The notes under the pieces were generated by a model. It was not told where the DNA came from. It did no database searches and was given only the letters and a program-made list of their open reading frames with translations. Position numbers and translations under genes: made by a program. A DNA stretch of 64,000 nt from Desulfoprunum benzoelyticum (lineage in GTDB: Bacteria > Desulfobacterota > Desulfobulbia > Desulfobulbales > Desulfocapsaceae), in NCBI RefSeq assembly GCF_014201505.1, contig NZ_JACHEO010000019.1:1-64000 (forward strand), read 5' to 3'. Positions 7,502 to 16,120 of the stretch are shown here, one piece after another; position 1 is the first letter of the stretch; every line of letters begins with the position of its first letter.

Positions 7502-9240
7502 GAGCAGGAAGATCCATAGCAGATATGGCCGGTGGTGCCGTTGATCGTGATCAGTTGCCCGTTTTCGAAGATCGAGGTGGCGTCGGGGATGTTGCAGACC
7601 ACCGGGATCCCGAGTTCCCGGCCGACGATCGCCGCATGCGAGGTCAGGCCCGGCTGTTCGGCGATGATCCCCTTGACCCGGCCGAGGTGTTCGAGCATTG
7701 CCGGTTTGGTCGACGAGACGACGACGATGACCTCCTCCGGCAGGTTGTCCCAGTCGCTGTCGGTCTCGATGATCCGCACCAGGCCGTGGGCGGTGGCCGA
7801 GCCGATCCCCTGGCCGGAGACGCAGATATCGGCGACGGTGTGGACCTTGAGCATGTTGGTGGTGCCCGGCGTCTGCAGCGGCATGCCGGCGGTGATTACG
7901 ACCAGGTCGCCGTTGACGATGAACTGGGCCTGGGTGGCGATGTGGATGGCCCGATCGAGCTGTTCGTCCATCGTCGAGGCCGAAGCGCAGTACAGCGGCG
8001 CCACCCCCCGGATCAATTGGAGTTGGCGGATCGTTTCCAGTTGCGGGCTGACGGCGATGATCGGGGCCTTGGGCCGGTGCCGGGCGACCATCCTGGCGGT
8101 GGACCCGGAGGAGGTGGCGGTGATGATTGCCGCGGCGTCGAGATCGGCGGCAGTGGCGCAGCAGGCGTAGGATATCGAGTCGGTGACGACCTGGCGGCGG
8201 TGGCGCAGGCCGGCCGCGAGAATGGCGTCGTAATCGAGGTTCTGTTCCGAGATCCTGGCGCAGCGGGTGAGGAAACGGATGGCCTCGACGGGGTAGCGTC
8301 CGGTCGCCGTTTCGGCCGAGAGCATCACCGCGTCGGTGCCGTCGAAAATCGCGTTCGTCACATCGTTGGCCTCGGCCCTGGTCGGGGTTGGGCTGGTGAT
8401 CATCGACTCCAGCATCTGGGTGGCGGTGATCACCGGTTTGCCGGCGAGATTGGCACGGTGGATGATCCGTTTCTGGATGATCGGCACCTCTTCCGCCGGC
8501 ATCTCGACCCCCAGGTCGCCGCGGGCGACCATCAACCCCTCCGCCGCTTCGAGAATTTCGTCGAGGTTGTCGACACCCTGGCGGTTTTCAATCTTGGCGA
8601 TGATCGCCTGCCGACCGCCGTGTTCCTCGATGATCCGGCGAACTTCCCAGACATCGTCGGCGCTGCGCACGAACGAGGCGGCAATGAAATCGACATTCCT
8701 GGCGATCCCGAAGATGATATCGTCGATATCCTCGGTGGTGAGAGACGGCAGATTGACGACGGTGTCGGGCAGACTGACCCGTTTGCGGCTCATCAGACGG
8801 CCGCCGGCGACCACCCGGGTGATGACGTCGCCGCCCTCGATCCGGATGACGGTGAGAGCGAGCTTGCCGTCGTCGAGGAGAATCGTGTGCCCTTCCTGGA
8901 TCTGGGCGGCGAATTCCGGATAATTGACACTGATACGGGGCCCAGAGCAGGTGGCGGGGGCCGAGGTGATGGTCAGCTCCTGGCCGTCTTCCAGGATCAT
9001 ATCGGCCTTCAGGTCGCCGACCCGTATCTCCGGACCGCGGGTGTCGAGCAGAATGGCGGTGTCGGTACCGGCCCGGCGTCTGGCCTTCTTCACCAGGTCG
9101 ATGAGCCGCTCGTGGGTCTGGCGGTCGCCGTGGGAGAGATTGATCCTGGCGACATTCATGCCGGCATTGATGAAGGCGAAGACCTCGTCCTCCGTCTGGC
9201 TGCGGGGACCGAGGGTGGCGATGATCTTGGTCTTGTTCAT
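7498..9240 (-). CDS. pyk: pyruvate kinase with C-terminal PEP-utilising mobile domain
   Basis: Converts PEP and ADP to pyruvate and ATP. The protein is 580 aa. The start TKIIATLGPRS and the active-site stretch ITATQMLESMI, with MVARGDLGVEMP, are classic. Beyond the usual ~470-residue core there is an extra C-terminal domain of about 100 residues with GLTSHAAIVGRELGIPVV, the PEP-utilising (PPDK swivelling) signature, as in Bacillus/Geobacillus-type enzymes. It is the first gene of a pair with the flavoprotein gene, divergent from slyD across 299 bp in which I see no further gene. Confidence 0.95.
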   Translation of the reverse strand: MNKTKIIATLGPRSQTEDEVFAFINAGMNVARINLSHGDRQTHERLIDLVKKARRRAGTDTAILLDTRGPEIRVGDLKADMILEDGQELTITSAPATCSGPRISVNYPEFAAQIQEGHTILLDDGKLALTVIRIEGGDVITRVVAGGRLMSRKRVSLPDTVVNLPSLTTEDIDDIIFGIARNVDFIAASFVRSADDVWEVRRIIEEHGGRQAIIAKIENRQGVDNLDEILEAAEGLMVARGDLGVEMPAEEVPIIQKRIIHRANLAGKPVITATQMLESMITSPTPTRAEANDVTNAIFDGTDAVMLSAETATGRYPVEAIRFLTRCARISEQNLDYDAILAAGLRHRRQVVTDSISYACCATAADLDAAAIITATSSGSTARMVARHRPKAPIIAVSPQLETIRQLQLIRGVAPLYCASASTMDEQLDRAIHIATQAQFIVNGDLVVITAGMPLQTPGTTNMLKVHTVADICVSGQGIGSATAHGLVRIIETDSDWDNLPEEVIVVVSSTKPAMLEHLGRVKGIIAEQPGLTSHAAIVGRELGIPVVCNIPDATSIFENGQLITINGTTGHICYGSSCS

Positions 9241-9539
9241 GGCCTCTGTATATTCCTGGTGACGGGAGGGATCGGGCGGGCAAAGCTGATCCGGATGGTT
9301 GCCGGCCGGGGGCAGGGAAGCACTGTTCCGGGTAAAAATTACTACAACCGGCCGGAAAGAAAAAGAACAAAAACAGCGGTGGAGGATTGGCGAGGGGCGC
9401 TGCCGTACGACGGTGGCGGGGGAGCGGCAAAAACGTTAGAGGTATCTTTCACTCCGTTGCTGTGCTATATTTGGTCCCTTTCATTCGGCAACAACCTGTA
9501 GGAACAGTTGCATAACCTGAAGAACTGAGGGGTATAGAA

Positions 9540-9968
9540 ATGACGGAAGCAAGAAAAGGCGACAATGTGAAGGTCCATTACACCGGCAGGCTGGAGGACG
9601 GGACGGTCTTCGACAGCTCCGCCGGCAAGAATCCGCTCGAATTCACCGTCGGCAGCGGCCAGGTCATTCCCGGCTTCGACGAGGCGGTCGTCGGCATGGC
9701 GACCGGCCAAACGAAGACCGTCCATATTCCGGTCGATAAGGCCTATGGCGCCCGCAACGATCAGATGGTGATCACCACGCCGCTCGAACACGTGCCGCCG
9801 GGACTGGATCCGGAACTGGGCATGCGCCTGGAGATGGGCGGCGCCAACGGCGAAGTGATCCGGGTGGTCGTCACCGAGATCACCGACAGCCATATCACCC
9901 TCGACGCCAATCCTCCGCTTGCCGGCAAGGACTTGATCTTCGAAATCGAGCTGGTGGCGATCGGTTAA
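9540..9968 (+). CDS. slyD: SlyD-like FKBP-type peptidyl-prolyl isomerase
   Basis: 142 aa. VKVHYTGRLEDGTVFDSSAG and IPGFDEAVVGMATGQTKTV form the FKBP core. The segment from about 68 to 115 is the insert-in-flap chaperone domain of SlyD, and the core resumes with ITLDANPPLAGKDLIFEIEL. The His/Cys-rich metal-binding tail of E. coli SlyD is missing, as in many short SlyD proteins. It assists proline isomerisation and folding in the cytosol. GAGG lies about 8 nt before the ATG. The 3' end overlaps the convergent radical SAM gene by 4 bp. Confidence 0.92.
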   Translation: MTEARKGDNVKVHYTGRLEDGTVFDSSAGKNPLEFTVGSGQVIPGFDEAVVGMATGQTKTVHIPVDKAYGARNDQMVITTPLEHVPPGLDPELGMRLEMGGANGEVIRVVVTEITDSHITLDANPPLAGKDLIFEIELVAIG

Positions 9969-11494
9969 ATTCCGGGCCTGCCGGCCGGACCGGCGAAGAA
10001 CGGGGCGTGGTTGGAGGTGAAGAAGGGCGGGTCGCGCTGGAGGACGGTCCGGATGGCCGGCCGGTTCTTGAACTCACGGTCGAGGAAACGGCGGATCTCC
10101 CGTCGTCCCCACCCTCGTGGGTGACGAAAGTCATGGTAGAGCGTGAGGTCGCCCTGGTGCCTGGTGGTGATCTCCAGGCCGGCGGCCTCCCGGCTGCCGA
10201 CCGGCAGATTGAAGATCGCGAGGTTGAGGAAGGTTATCAGCCGGTGGTGGTCGGCGACGAAGGCCAGTGTTTCCCTGGCCTCATCCATCGATTCGCCGGG
10301 AGTGCCGAACAGCAGGTAGACATAGGTCGCAATACCGGCTGCGGCCAGCGCCTCCAGCGCCGTTGCAACCTTTTTGATGTCGATCCCCTTGTTCATGCCG
10401 TCCAGCACCTGCTGCGATCCCGACTCGATGCCGAGCTTGAGCATGACGCACCCGGCCTGCCGCAGCTGCCGGCAGTACTCGCGATCGGTCAGGCGGTCGT
10501 CGAGACGGGCGAAGCCGTACCATGGAATCCCCGGCGGCCGGTCGGTCAGGGCCCGCATGACCGCCGGGTTGACGGCGTTGTCGAGAAAGTGCAGGAGCCG
10601 GGGCCGCCAGGCCGTCACCAGGCTGTCGAGCTGATCCATGACTGTCGGCGGGGTGAGAGGGAGATAGGGGTTTGCCTCGCTGGTTTCGGGGCAGAAGGAG
10701 CATTTCCGCCAATAGCACCCGGATGAGGCGGCGTAGGGCAGGATGAAGCCGGGGGCGAAATAGGGGAGGTCTCCGAGCCCGGTGTAATCGGGAATCTCCA
10801 GGCGACAAGGTTGGGGCGGCCCGAGCAGGGCGAGAAGCGGCCCCTCCCCGGGCCCGGCGACGAGATGATCGACCAGGCCGGTGAACGGGTTGCGCCAGGA
10901 TGGGTTGCGCAGCCAGGTCGTCACCAGACCGCCGCCGAGGACGATCGGAATCGTCGGGGCCTGTGCCCGGAGAAAACCGATGATGGCGAAGGTGGTGAGG
11001 GCCTGACCGAGATACTGCAGCGACAGGCCGATCAACGTCGGGGTTTCGTCCTCCAGCAATTGTGTCAGGCGTCTGGAAAAGTACGGGTAGAAAATATTCT
11101 GCCGGAAGCGATGGGCTGCCGTGATCAGGTCGTCGCTGACGGTCGGCGAGAGGGTCTCGTCCTGGTAGTTGGCGAACGACAGCAGCAATCCATGTGTTCT
11201 GCCGGCGGCCTCCAGGACCCGGTTGCAGTCCCTGACCGCCCGCTGGTAACGGGCCGGGATGCGGTAGAGTTCAGGGCCCTGCAGGGCGGCGATATTGGCG
11301 GCAAGGTCCCGGCCGGCCCGTCGGCTCCAGGTGTCGGTGGCCGGCGGGGCGGAGCCGAGGACATGGAGCATCCCTTCGAGATTCATGTCGCAGACCCGGC
11401 AGCGGTGGTTGCTGCCGCGCAGCGCCGCGGCCAGGTGGGCAAGGGCGGCCGGCGGTTCGCCGGGTTTGGCGGTGGGGGGATGAAGGAGCAGCAT
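9965..11494 (-). CDS. B12-binding-type radical SAM protein
   Basis: 509 aa. The N-terminal part (LLLHPPTAKPGEPPAALAHLA... CRVCDMNLEG) resembles the cobalamin-binding domain that precedes radical SAM domains. The cluster motif is SSGCYWRKCSFCPE, a CX4CX2C spacing rather than the common CX3CX2C; the barrel continues with LGIESGSQQVLDGMNKGI and YVYLLFGTPGES. The reaction is unknown; relatives include methyltransferases and others. I prefer the ATG at 11494 because the domain begins there and AGG lies 7-8 nt upstream; an in-frame start at 11623 is possible. The gene stands alone. Confidence 0.82.
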   Translation of the reverse strand: MLLLHPPTAKPGEPPAALAHLAAALRGSNHRCRVCDMNLEGMLHVLGSAPPATDTWSRRAGRDLAANIAALQGPELYRIPARYQRAVRDCNRVLEAAGRTHGLLLSFANYQDETLSPTVSDDLITAAHRFRQNIFYPYFSRRLTQLLEDETPTLIGLSLQYLGQALTTFAIIGFLRAQAPTIPIVLGGGLVTTWLRNPSWRNPFTGLVDHLVAGPGEGPLLALLGPPQPCRLEIPDYTGLGDLPYFAPGFILPYAASSGCYWRKCSFCPETSEANPYLPLTPPTVMDQLDSLVTAWRPRLLHFLDNAVNPAVMRALTDRPPGIPWYGFARLDDRLTDREYCRQLRQAGCVMLKLGIESGSQQVLDGMNKGIDIKKVATALEALAAAGIATYVYLLFGTPGESMDEARETLAFVADHHRLITFLNLAIFNLPVGSREAAGLEITTRHQGDLTLYHDFRHPRGWGRREIRRFLDREFKNRPAIRTVLQRDPPFFTSNHAPFFAGPAGRPGI

Positions 11495-11860
11495 TGTCGT
11501 TGACCTGTCGGGGCGAAGGGCGCGGCCGGACCCATGCCCGGCGTTGATTCCGGCCATGGCGATGAGACGGCCGGCGTGTTTCGATATCCTGGATAGCAGA
11601 GGGCGCCGTGAAATGGTGGTCACTATAAACCGGGCCCGGGTAAATGGCCAGCGTCCTGTGCTGCCGAGGTCTGCCCCGAGGATGATCGCCGCAACCAGGA
11701 CCAGCCATTGTCATCTTCTTCGGCTTCACCCGGTATCGCCCACCCAGTCTGCCATCCCCGTTTTCGCATGACAAATCGGCGGCCTCCTGTTACACTGCTG
11801 ACCTCGTACTGAAGGTCGCCTCCTGCGACATCCAGCCAACCTGAATTGAAGGATATTGCT

Positions 11861-12775
11861 ATGTATTCCATATGGACAAAAATGCTGCCGCTGCTGCTTG
11901 TGTTCTTTGCCGTGTCGCTGATCGAGACGGGATTTGTGCCTGACACGGCTGACGCCCGCTCCAGGGGCGGCGGCAGATCGTTCAGTACGGCCCCGAAAAA
12001 GGCCCCGGTCCAGAATACCCAGCCGGGGGCGACGACCAACCGGAGCGGCAGTTTCAGCCGGGGCCTGATGGGCGGCCTGGTCGGCGGGGCCCTGGGCGGC
12101 CTGCTGTTCGGCTCGATGTTCGGGGCGCCGGGCAGCGGCATGGGCATTCTGCCGATTCTGCTGTTGGCCGGTGTCGCCTATTTCCTCTATCGTAAGATGT
12201 CGGCATCGCGTTCCGGTTCGTCGCCGTCGGGCGCTTTCCCGGGCAGTCAGCGCGGCCCGGTTGGCGGTGGCGGCTTTCCGATGCCGTCCGCTTCCCCCCC
12301 ACCGCCGTCGGGATCGGTGGCCTCTCTTGATGACGGCCTGGCCGAGCTCCAGCGGACCGACCGCACCTTTGACCCGAAATATTTCACCGAGGTCGCCTCG
12401 GATGTCTTCTTTCAGGTCCAGGCCGGCTGGATGCGGCGCGATCTCGATTCCTATCGCCATCTCCTCGGGACCCAGCTGGCAGAAGAGTACGAGCAGGAAT
12501 TCGCGGAGATGCGCCGTCTCGGGCATATCAACAAGCTCGAGAGCATCGCCATCCGCCGGGTGGAGATTACCGCCGCCGGCAGCGACGGCCGGGAGGATTT
12601 CGTCACCGTCCATTTCCTTGCCAACCTCCTCGATTACACGGTCGATGAGAAGACCAGCGAAGTCGTTGCCGGCAGCATGACCACGCCGGTGAAATTCGAG
12701 GAGGAGTGGACGTGGGCGCGCCCTACCGGTACTCAGGACTGGCGGCTCGAAGGGATCAAGGTCGTCAACGGTTGA
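11861..12775 (+). CDS. Tim44-like domain membrane protein
   Basis: 304 aa. An N-terminal signal or membrane segment (LPLLLVFFAVSLIETGF) is followed by a Ser/Gly/Arg-rich stretch, a Gly-rich membrane segment at about 65-100 (GGLVGGALGGLLFGSMFG, then ILPILLLAGVAYFLY), a Pro/Ser-rich linker and a C-terminal Tim44-like domain from about 165 (FDPKYFTEVASDVFFQVQAGW to DWRLEGIKVVNG). Bacterial members are of unclear function; the fold is NTF2-like. ATG 11861 follows GAAGGA; an upstream TTG at 11846 is rejected. pdxH follows on the same strand after 58 bp. Confidence 0.82.
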   Translation: MYSIWTKMLPLLLVFFAVSLIETGFVPDTADARSRGGGRSFSTAPKKAPVQNTQPGATTNRSGSFSRGLMGGLVGGALGGLLFGSMFGAPGSGMGILPILLLAGVAYFLYRKMSASRSGSSPSGAFPGSQRGPVGGGGFPMPSASPPPPSGSVASLDDGLAELQRTDRTFDPKYFTEVASDVFFQVQAGWMRRDLDSYRHLLGTQLAEEYEQEFAEMRRLGHINKLESIAIRRVEITAAGSDGREDFVTVHFLANLLDYTVDEKTSEVVAGSMTTPVKFEEEWTWARPTGTQDWRLEGIKVVNG

Positions 12776-12833
12776 ACTCCAATGGATTGCCTGGCGGGAA
12801 TGGCGGGACAGAGCGGCACGAGTTGGGTGAGAC

Positions 12834-13475
12834 GTGGATCTGAGCCGTTTTCGCCGTGATTACCTGAAGGGCGGGCTGTCGCGGTCGAGCCTCGCCCCCG
12901 AACCGGTCCGGCAGTTTACGACCTGGTTCGAACAGGCCCGGGCCGCCGAGATCGCCGAACCCACGGCCATGGTCCTGGCGACCGTCGATGCCAACGGCCA
13001 GCCGAGTCAGCGGGCGGTGCTGCTGAAATACTACGACGACAGCGGGCTGGTCTTCTTCACCAATTATGAAAGCCGGAAGGCCCGGGAAATGGCGGTCAAT
13101 CCCCGGGTCAGCCTCCTCTTCCTCTGGCTCGAGCTGGAGCGCCAGGTCCGGATCAGCGGCATCGCCAGCCGGATCTCGGCCGTCGAATCGGCCCGCTATT
13201 TCATGACCCGGCCCAAGGACAGCCAGGTCGCGGCCTGGGTGTCGAGCCAGAGCCATGCCCTGTCGTCGCGGCGGATGCTGCTGCAGAAGTTCCAGGAGAT
13301 GAAGCGCAAGATCGGCGAGGGCAAGGTGCCCCTCCCCTCCTTCTGGGGCGGATACCGGGTGCGGCCGGAGGAGGTCGAGTTCTGGCAGGGCCGCAAGAAC
13401 CGCCTCCACGACCGCTTCCTCTATACCCGCAGGGATGGCGGCGGCGACTGGAAAATCGAACGCCTCGCCCCGTAA
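12834..13475 (+). CDS. pdxH: pyridoxamine 5'-phosphate oxidase
   Basis: FMN-dependent oxidase giving pyridoxal 5'-phosphate from PNP or PMP, cytosolic dimer. At 213 aa it has the normal length. Signatures seen: AMVLATVDANGQPSQRAVLLK, FFTNYESRKAREMAVNP, QVRISG, WVSSQSHALSSR and the C-terminal PEEVEFWQGRKNRLHDRF followed by IERLAP. The start is a GTG at 12834 with MDLSRFRRDY-like beginnings typical of the family. It needs oxygen as electron acceptor in known members, which is notable beside so many anaerobic respiratory genes. Confidence 0.95.
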   Translation: MDLSRFRRDYLKGGLSRSSLAPEPVRQFTTWFEQARAAEIAEPTAMVLATVDANGQPSQRAVLLKYYDDSGLVFFTNYESRKAREMAVNPRVSLLFLWLELERQVRISGIASRISAVESARYFMTRPKDSQVAAWVSSQSHALSSRRMLLQKFQEMKRKIGEGKVPLPSFWGGYRVRPEEVEFWQGRKNRLHDRFLYTRRDGGGDWKIERLAP

Positions 13476-13488
13476 CCTGCCCCGAGTC

Positions 13489-14658
13489 CTATCCCTTGAT
13501 GACCGCCAGCGGCTGCAGCCTGGTCTCGATCTCCACCAGGTCCCGCTGATTGGCCATCACCATCTCTATATCCTTGTAGGCCCCGGCTGCCTCCTCCAGG
13601 TCCCTCCGACCCCGGATGGCGTGCAGGATCTGCCGCTCTTCCAGTCGTTGAATTTCCGCCCTGAGATCGAGCTGCCGCTGCGCCTGACGACGGCCGAGCC
13701 GGCGGCCGGCGCCGTGCGAACAGGAAGAGAAACTTTCGCTGTTGCCCAGTCCCCTGACGATATAGCTGGCCGTTCCCTGGGAGCCGGGGACGATCCCGGT
13801 CTCCCCGCGGCCGGCCCTGGTCGCCCCTTTGCGGTGAACGAGGACCTCGCGGCCGAAATGGGTCTCGAGGGCGGCGTAGTTATGGGCCACGTCGATCGGC
13901 GGGGCGAAGGAAACCGGGGCGCAGTAGTGCTGCAGGATATCTTCGACCCGCATCATCATCAACCGTCGGTTGGCCCGGGCGAATTCGACGCAGTACCGCA
14001 TCTCCTGGAGGTATTGCAGGGCCGCGGGCAGATCGAGCGGCAGGAAGGCCAGCTGCCGGTCGGCGCCGAAACCGCTGCCCTTCCTGCGGTCCAGTTCGAT
14101 CGCCAGGTCGTTGTAGTGGTTGGCCACCCGGAAGCCGAGGTTGCGACTGCCGGAATGGATCATGATCCAGATATGGCGGTCGTCGGCCTGTTGGATCTCG
14201 ATGAAGTGGTTGCCGCCGCCGAGGGTGCCGATCTGGGTCAGGGCGCTGTCGTATTCGCGGCTGACGACCGGCAGGGCCGCGATATCGATCCCCGGCGTCG
14301 GCATCTGCCTGGCATCCTGTTTCTGCCGGTGATGGGCGAAGCCGACCGGGATCGCCAGGCGGATGGCGCCGAGGACGGACTTGAGGGTCTCCCGGTTCAT
14401 CGCGGTCAGCGAGGTTCGGACGGCACAGACCCCGCAGCCGATATCGACGCCGACGGCGTTCGGGATCACGACGTCCCGGGTCGCGGCAACGCCGCCGATC
14501 GGCATGCCGAAGCCGACATGGGCGTCGGCCATGATCGCGATATGACTGTGGATGAAGGGCAGGGAAGCGAGATTTCTGGCCTGGGTCAGGGTGTCCTCGT
14601 CGATATCCCGCAGCCACAGTTTGATCGGGTGTCTTTCGGTGGTGATGCAGTGTTCCAT
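13489..14658 (-). CDS. rtcB: RtcB-family RNA ligase
   Basis: 389 aa, close to E. coli RtcB. RtcB joins 2',3'-cyclic phosphate or 3'-phosphate ends to 5'-OH ends using GTP and manganese. Metal and guanylate ligands are visible: ADAHVGFGMPIGG, VGVDIGCGVCAVRT, LGGGNHFIE, IHSGSRNLG, and near the C-terminus SQGTASYIVRGLG and CSHGAGRRLGRRQA, where the guanylated His lies. The ATG at 14658 follows GGGGGTG. It is 52 bp downstream of the GTPase gene on the same strand, so an operon with DUF2868 and GTPase genes is likely. No rtcA or rtcR is present. Confidence 0.92.
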   Translation of the reverse strand: MEHCITTERHPIKLWLRDIDEDTLTQARNLASLPFIHSHIAIMADAHVGFGMPIGGVAATRDVVIPNAVGVDIGCGVCAVRTSLTAMNRETLKSVLGAIRLAIPVGFAHHRQKQDARQMPTPGIDIAALPVVSREYDSALTQIGTLGGGNHFIEIQQADDRHIWIMIHSGSRNLGFRVANHYNDLAIELDRRKGSGFGADRQLAFLPLDLPAALQYLQEMRYCVEFARANRRLMMMRVEDILQHYCAPVSFAPPIDVAHNYAALETHFGREVLVHRKGATRAGRGETGIVPGSQGTASYIVRGLGNSESFSSCSHGAGRRLGRRQAQRQLDLRAEIQRLEERQILHAIRGRRDLEEAAGAYKDIEMVMANQRDLVEIETRLQPLAVIKG

Positions 14659-14710
14659 GGTCACACCCCCAATGGCGGCCTGCCGCCGGGCGGGCGGGCG
14701 CCGCGAGCGG

Positions 14711-16120
14711 CTACTCCTGCTGCGATATCTCCAGCAACACCTCTTCCAGCAGGTGGCGCAGATCACTTTCCGCCTGCAGCGCGTCGCCTCCCCCTTCCTG
14801 CTGCAGGGCCTTGAAAAAGGCGTTGCAGATCCTGATTCGGGCTGGGGACCAGTTCCTGGTGAAACCCATCTGGTCCGGCGCCGGTCCCGCCGGGGCTCCC
14901 GCCTTGTCATAATCCCGGCGGCCATGGGCCCAGTTGATGGTATGGGAATAGAACAGCAGGGCCCGGTTGAGCAGGACGAGGAGCAGGTTGATCGAGTTGA
15001 CCGGGCCGATCTGCAGTTGTTGCCCCCCCAGTTTGATTCCCATGAAGGAGGCGTTGGCCGAAACGGTCTCGCCGCCGATGATCGCCCCGAGGGCGCCGAT
15101 GGCCCCGCCCAGGGCGGCGTAGACCCCCATGCTGAGTCCGGCATGGGCGGCATCGAGCCCGGCGCCGACGGCGGCCCCGCTGAGGCCGCCGATGATCGCC
15201 AGCTGCTTTTTCGACAGGCCGAGGACCTGCCAGGTCCGTTCGTTGAACAGGTCCTCGTGCAGGATTGAACGGGGGGGAAGACGGTAGTCGAAGATGTGGT
15301 GCTTGAACAGGCCCCTGATCTTGTCATGGGTCCGCCTCTCCATCTCCGCCAGGCTGCGGTTGAACTGTCGGACCAGTTCCTCCTCCCGGCCGCGATCGGC
15401 AGTTTCTTCTCCCGCCTCGACGGTCAGGCGGTGACGGAGGCAGTCGCCGAGCATGGTGATGATGTGGTCGGCGGTGGCCCGGTTGCGTGCCGTCCAGTCG
15501 CGCTGAAAGGCGGCGATGACCTGACCGATCACCGGCTGCCAGTCCTGGTCGATCGACTGCAGGGCCGTCAGCAGCAGGATCCGCTCGGCATAGGTGGCCC
15601 GATGGGCGTTGAATACCCGGTTGGCGTTGAAGGTTTTGCGGAATTCATCCTTCCAGGACTGGAGAAACGCATCATCTTCATCCTTGCAGTTGATGATCGC
15701 CATCCGTGGCCGCCCGGTGAGGCGCAGGATCTCCATCTCCTCGCGGTCGACATTGCGGACCGGGCGCGAACCGTCGACGACGTAGATGATGCCGGCGCCG
15801 CGTTCGACCGGCAGCAGCAGTTCGCGGTCATCGCTCAGCTCGGGAATGGTCCTGGCCTGTTCCCGGAACTGCCTGATGATGTCGCCGCTGTCGCCGGAGA
15901 GTCTGTTGAGCATGGTGAGGACCCGACCGGGGTTCTGAAAACCGGGGGTGTCGGTGAAGCGCAGGACCTCGCGGCCGTCGATGACGACCGGGAAGGTCCG
16001 GCAGCGGGTGGTCTCGCCGGGTGTTGGGCTGACCCGCACCGAATCATCCTCGGCGAGTGTCGAGAGGACTGAGGATTTGCCCTCGTTGGGATGGCCCATG
16101 ATGGCGATTTCAGGTGTCAT
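14711..16120 (-). CDS. DUF3482-type membrane-associated GTPase
   Basis: 469 aa. The N-terminal G domain has G1 GHPNEGKSSV (9-18), G3 FTDTPG (about 58), and G4 NCKDEDD (about 139-145, a variant of NKxD). The middle is helical and charged. Around 295-350 a long Gly/Ala-rich run (GGLSGAAVGAGLDAAHAG..., GGAIGALGAIIGG) looks like glycine-zipper membrane-inserting helices, as in DUF3482 proteins. Function is unknown; the family regularly pairs with DUF2868 proteins. Here the gene overlaps the DUF2868 gene by 11 bp, so the products are probably made together. Confidence 0.8.
   Translation of the reverse strand: MTPEIAIMGHPNEGKSSVLSTLAEDDSVRVSPTPGETTRCRTFPVVIDGREVLRFTDTPGFQNPGRVLTMLNRLSGDSGDIIRQFREQARTIPELSDDRELLLPVERGAGIIYVVDGSRPVRNVDREEMEILRLTGRPRMAIINCKDEDDAFLQSWKDEFRKTFNANRVFNAHRATYAERILLLTALQSIDQDWQPVIGQVIAAFQRDWTARNRATADHIITMLGDCLRHRLTVEAGEETADRGREEELVRQFNRSLAEMERRTHDKIRGLFKHHIFDYRLPPRSILHEDLFNERTWQVLGLSKKQLAIIGGLSGAAVGAGLDAAHAGLSMGVYAALGGAIGALGAIIGGETVSANASFMGIKLGGQQLQIGPVNSINLLLVLLNRALLFYSHTINWAHGRRDYDKAGAPAGPAPDQMGFTRNWSPARIRICNAFFKALQQEGGGDALQAESDLRHLLEEVLLEISQQE

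Noticed and set aside
7525..9501. 658-codon plus-strand open frame
   Set aside because: Antisense of pyk, with Asp/Gly/Val-rich low-complexity translation typical of the reverse of G+C-rich genes.
13489..15327. 612-codon reading of the rtcB frame
   Set aside because: Only 13489-14658 is RtcB; the upstream part is Ser/Arg-rich out-of-frame translation of the GTPase gene.
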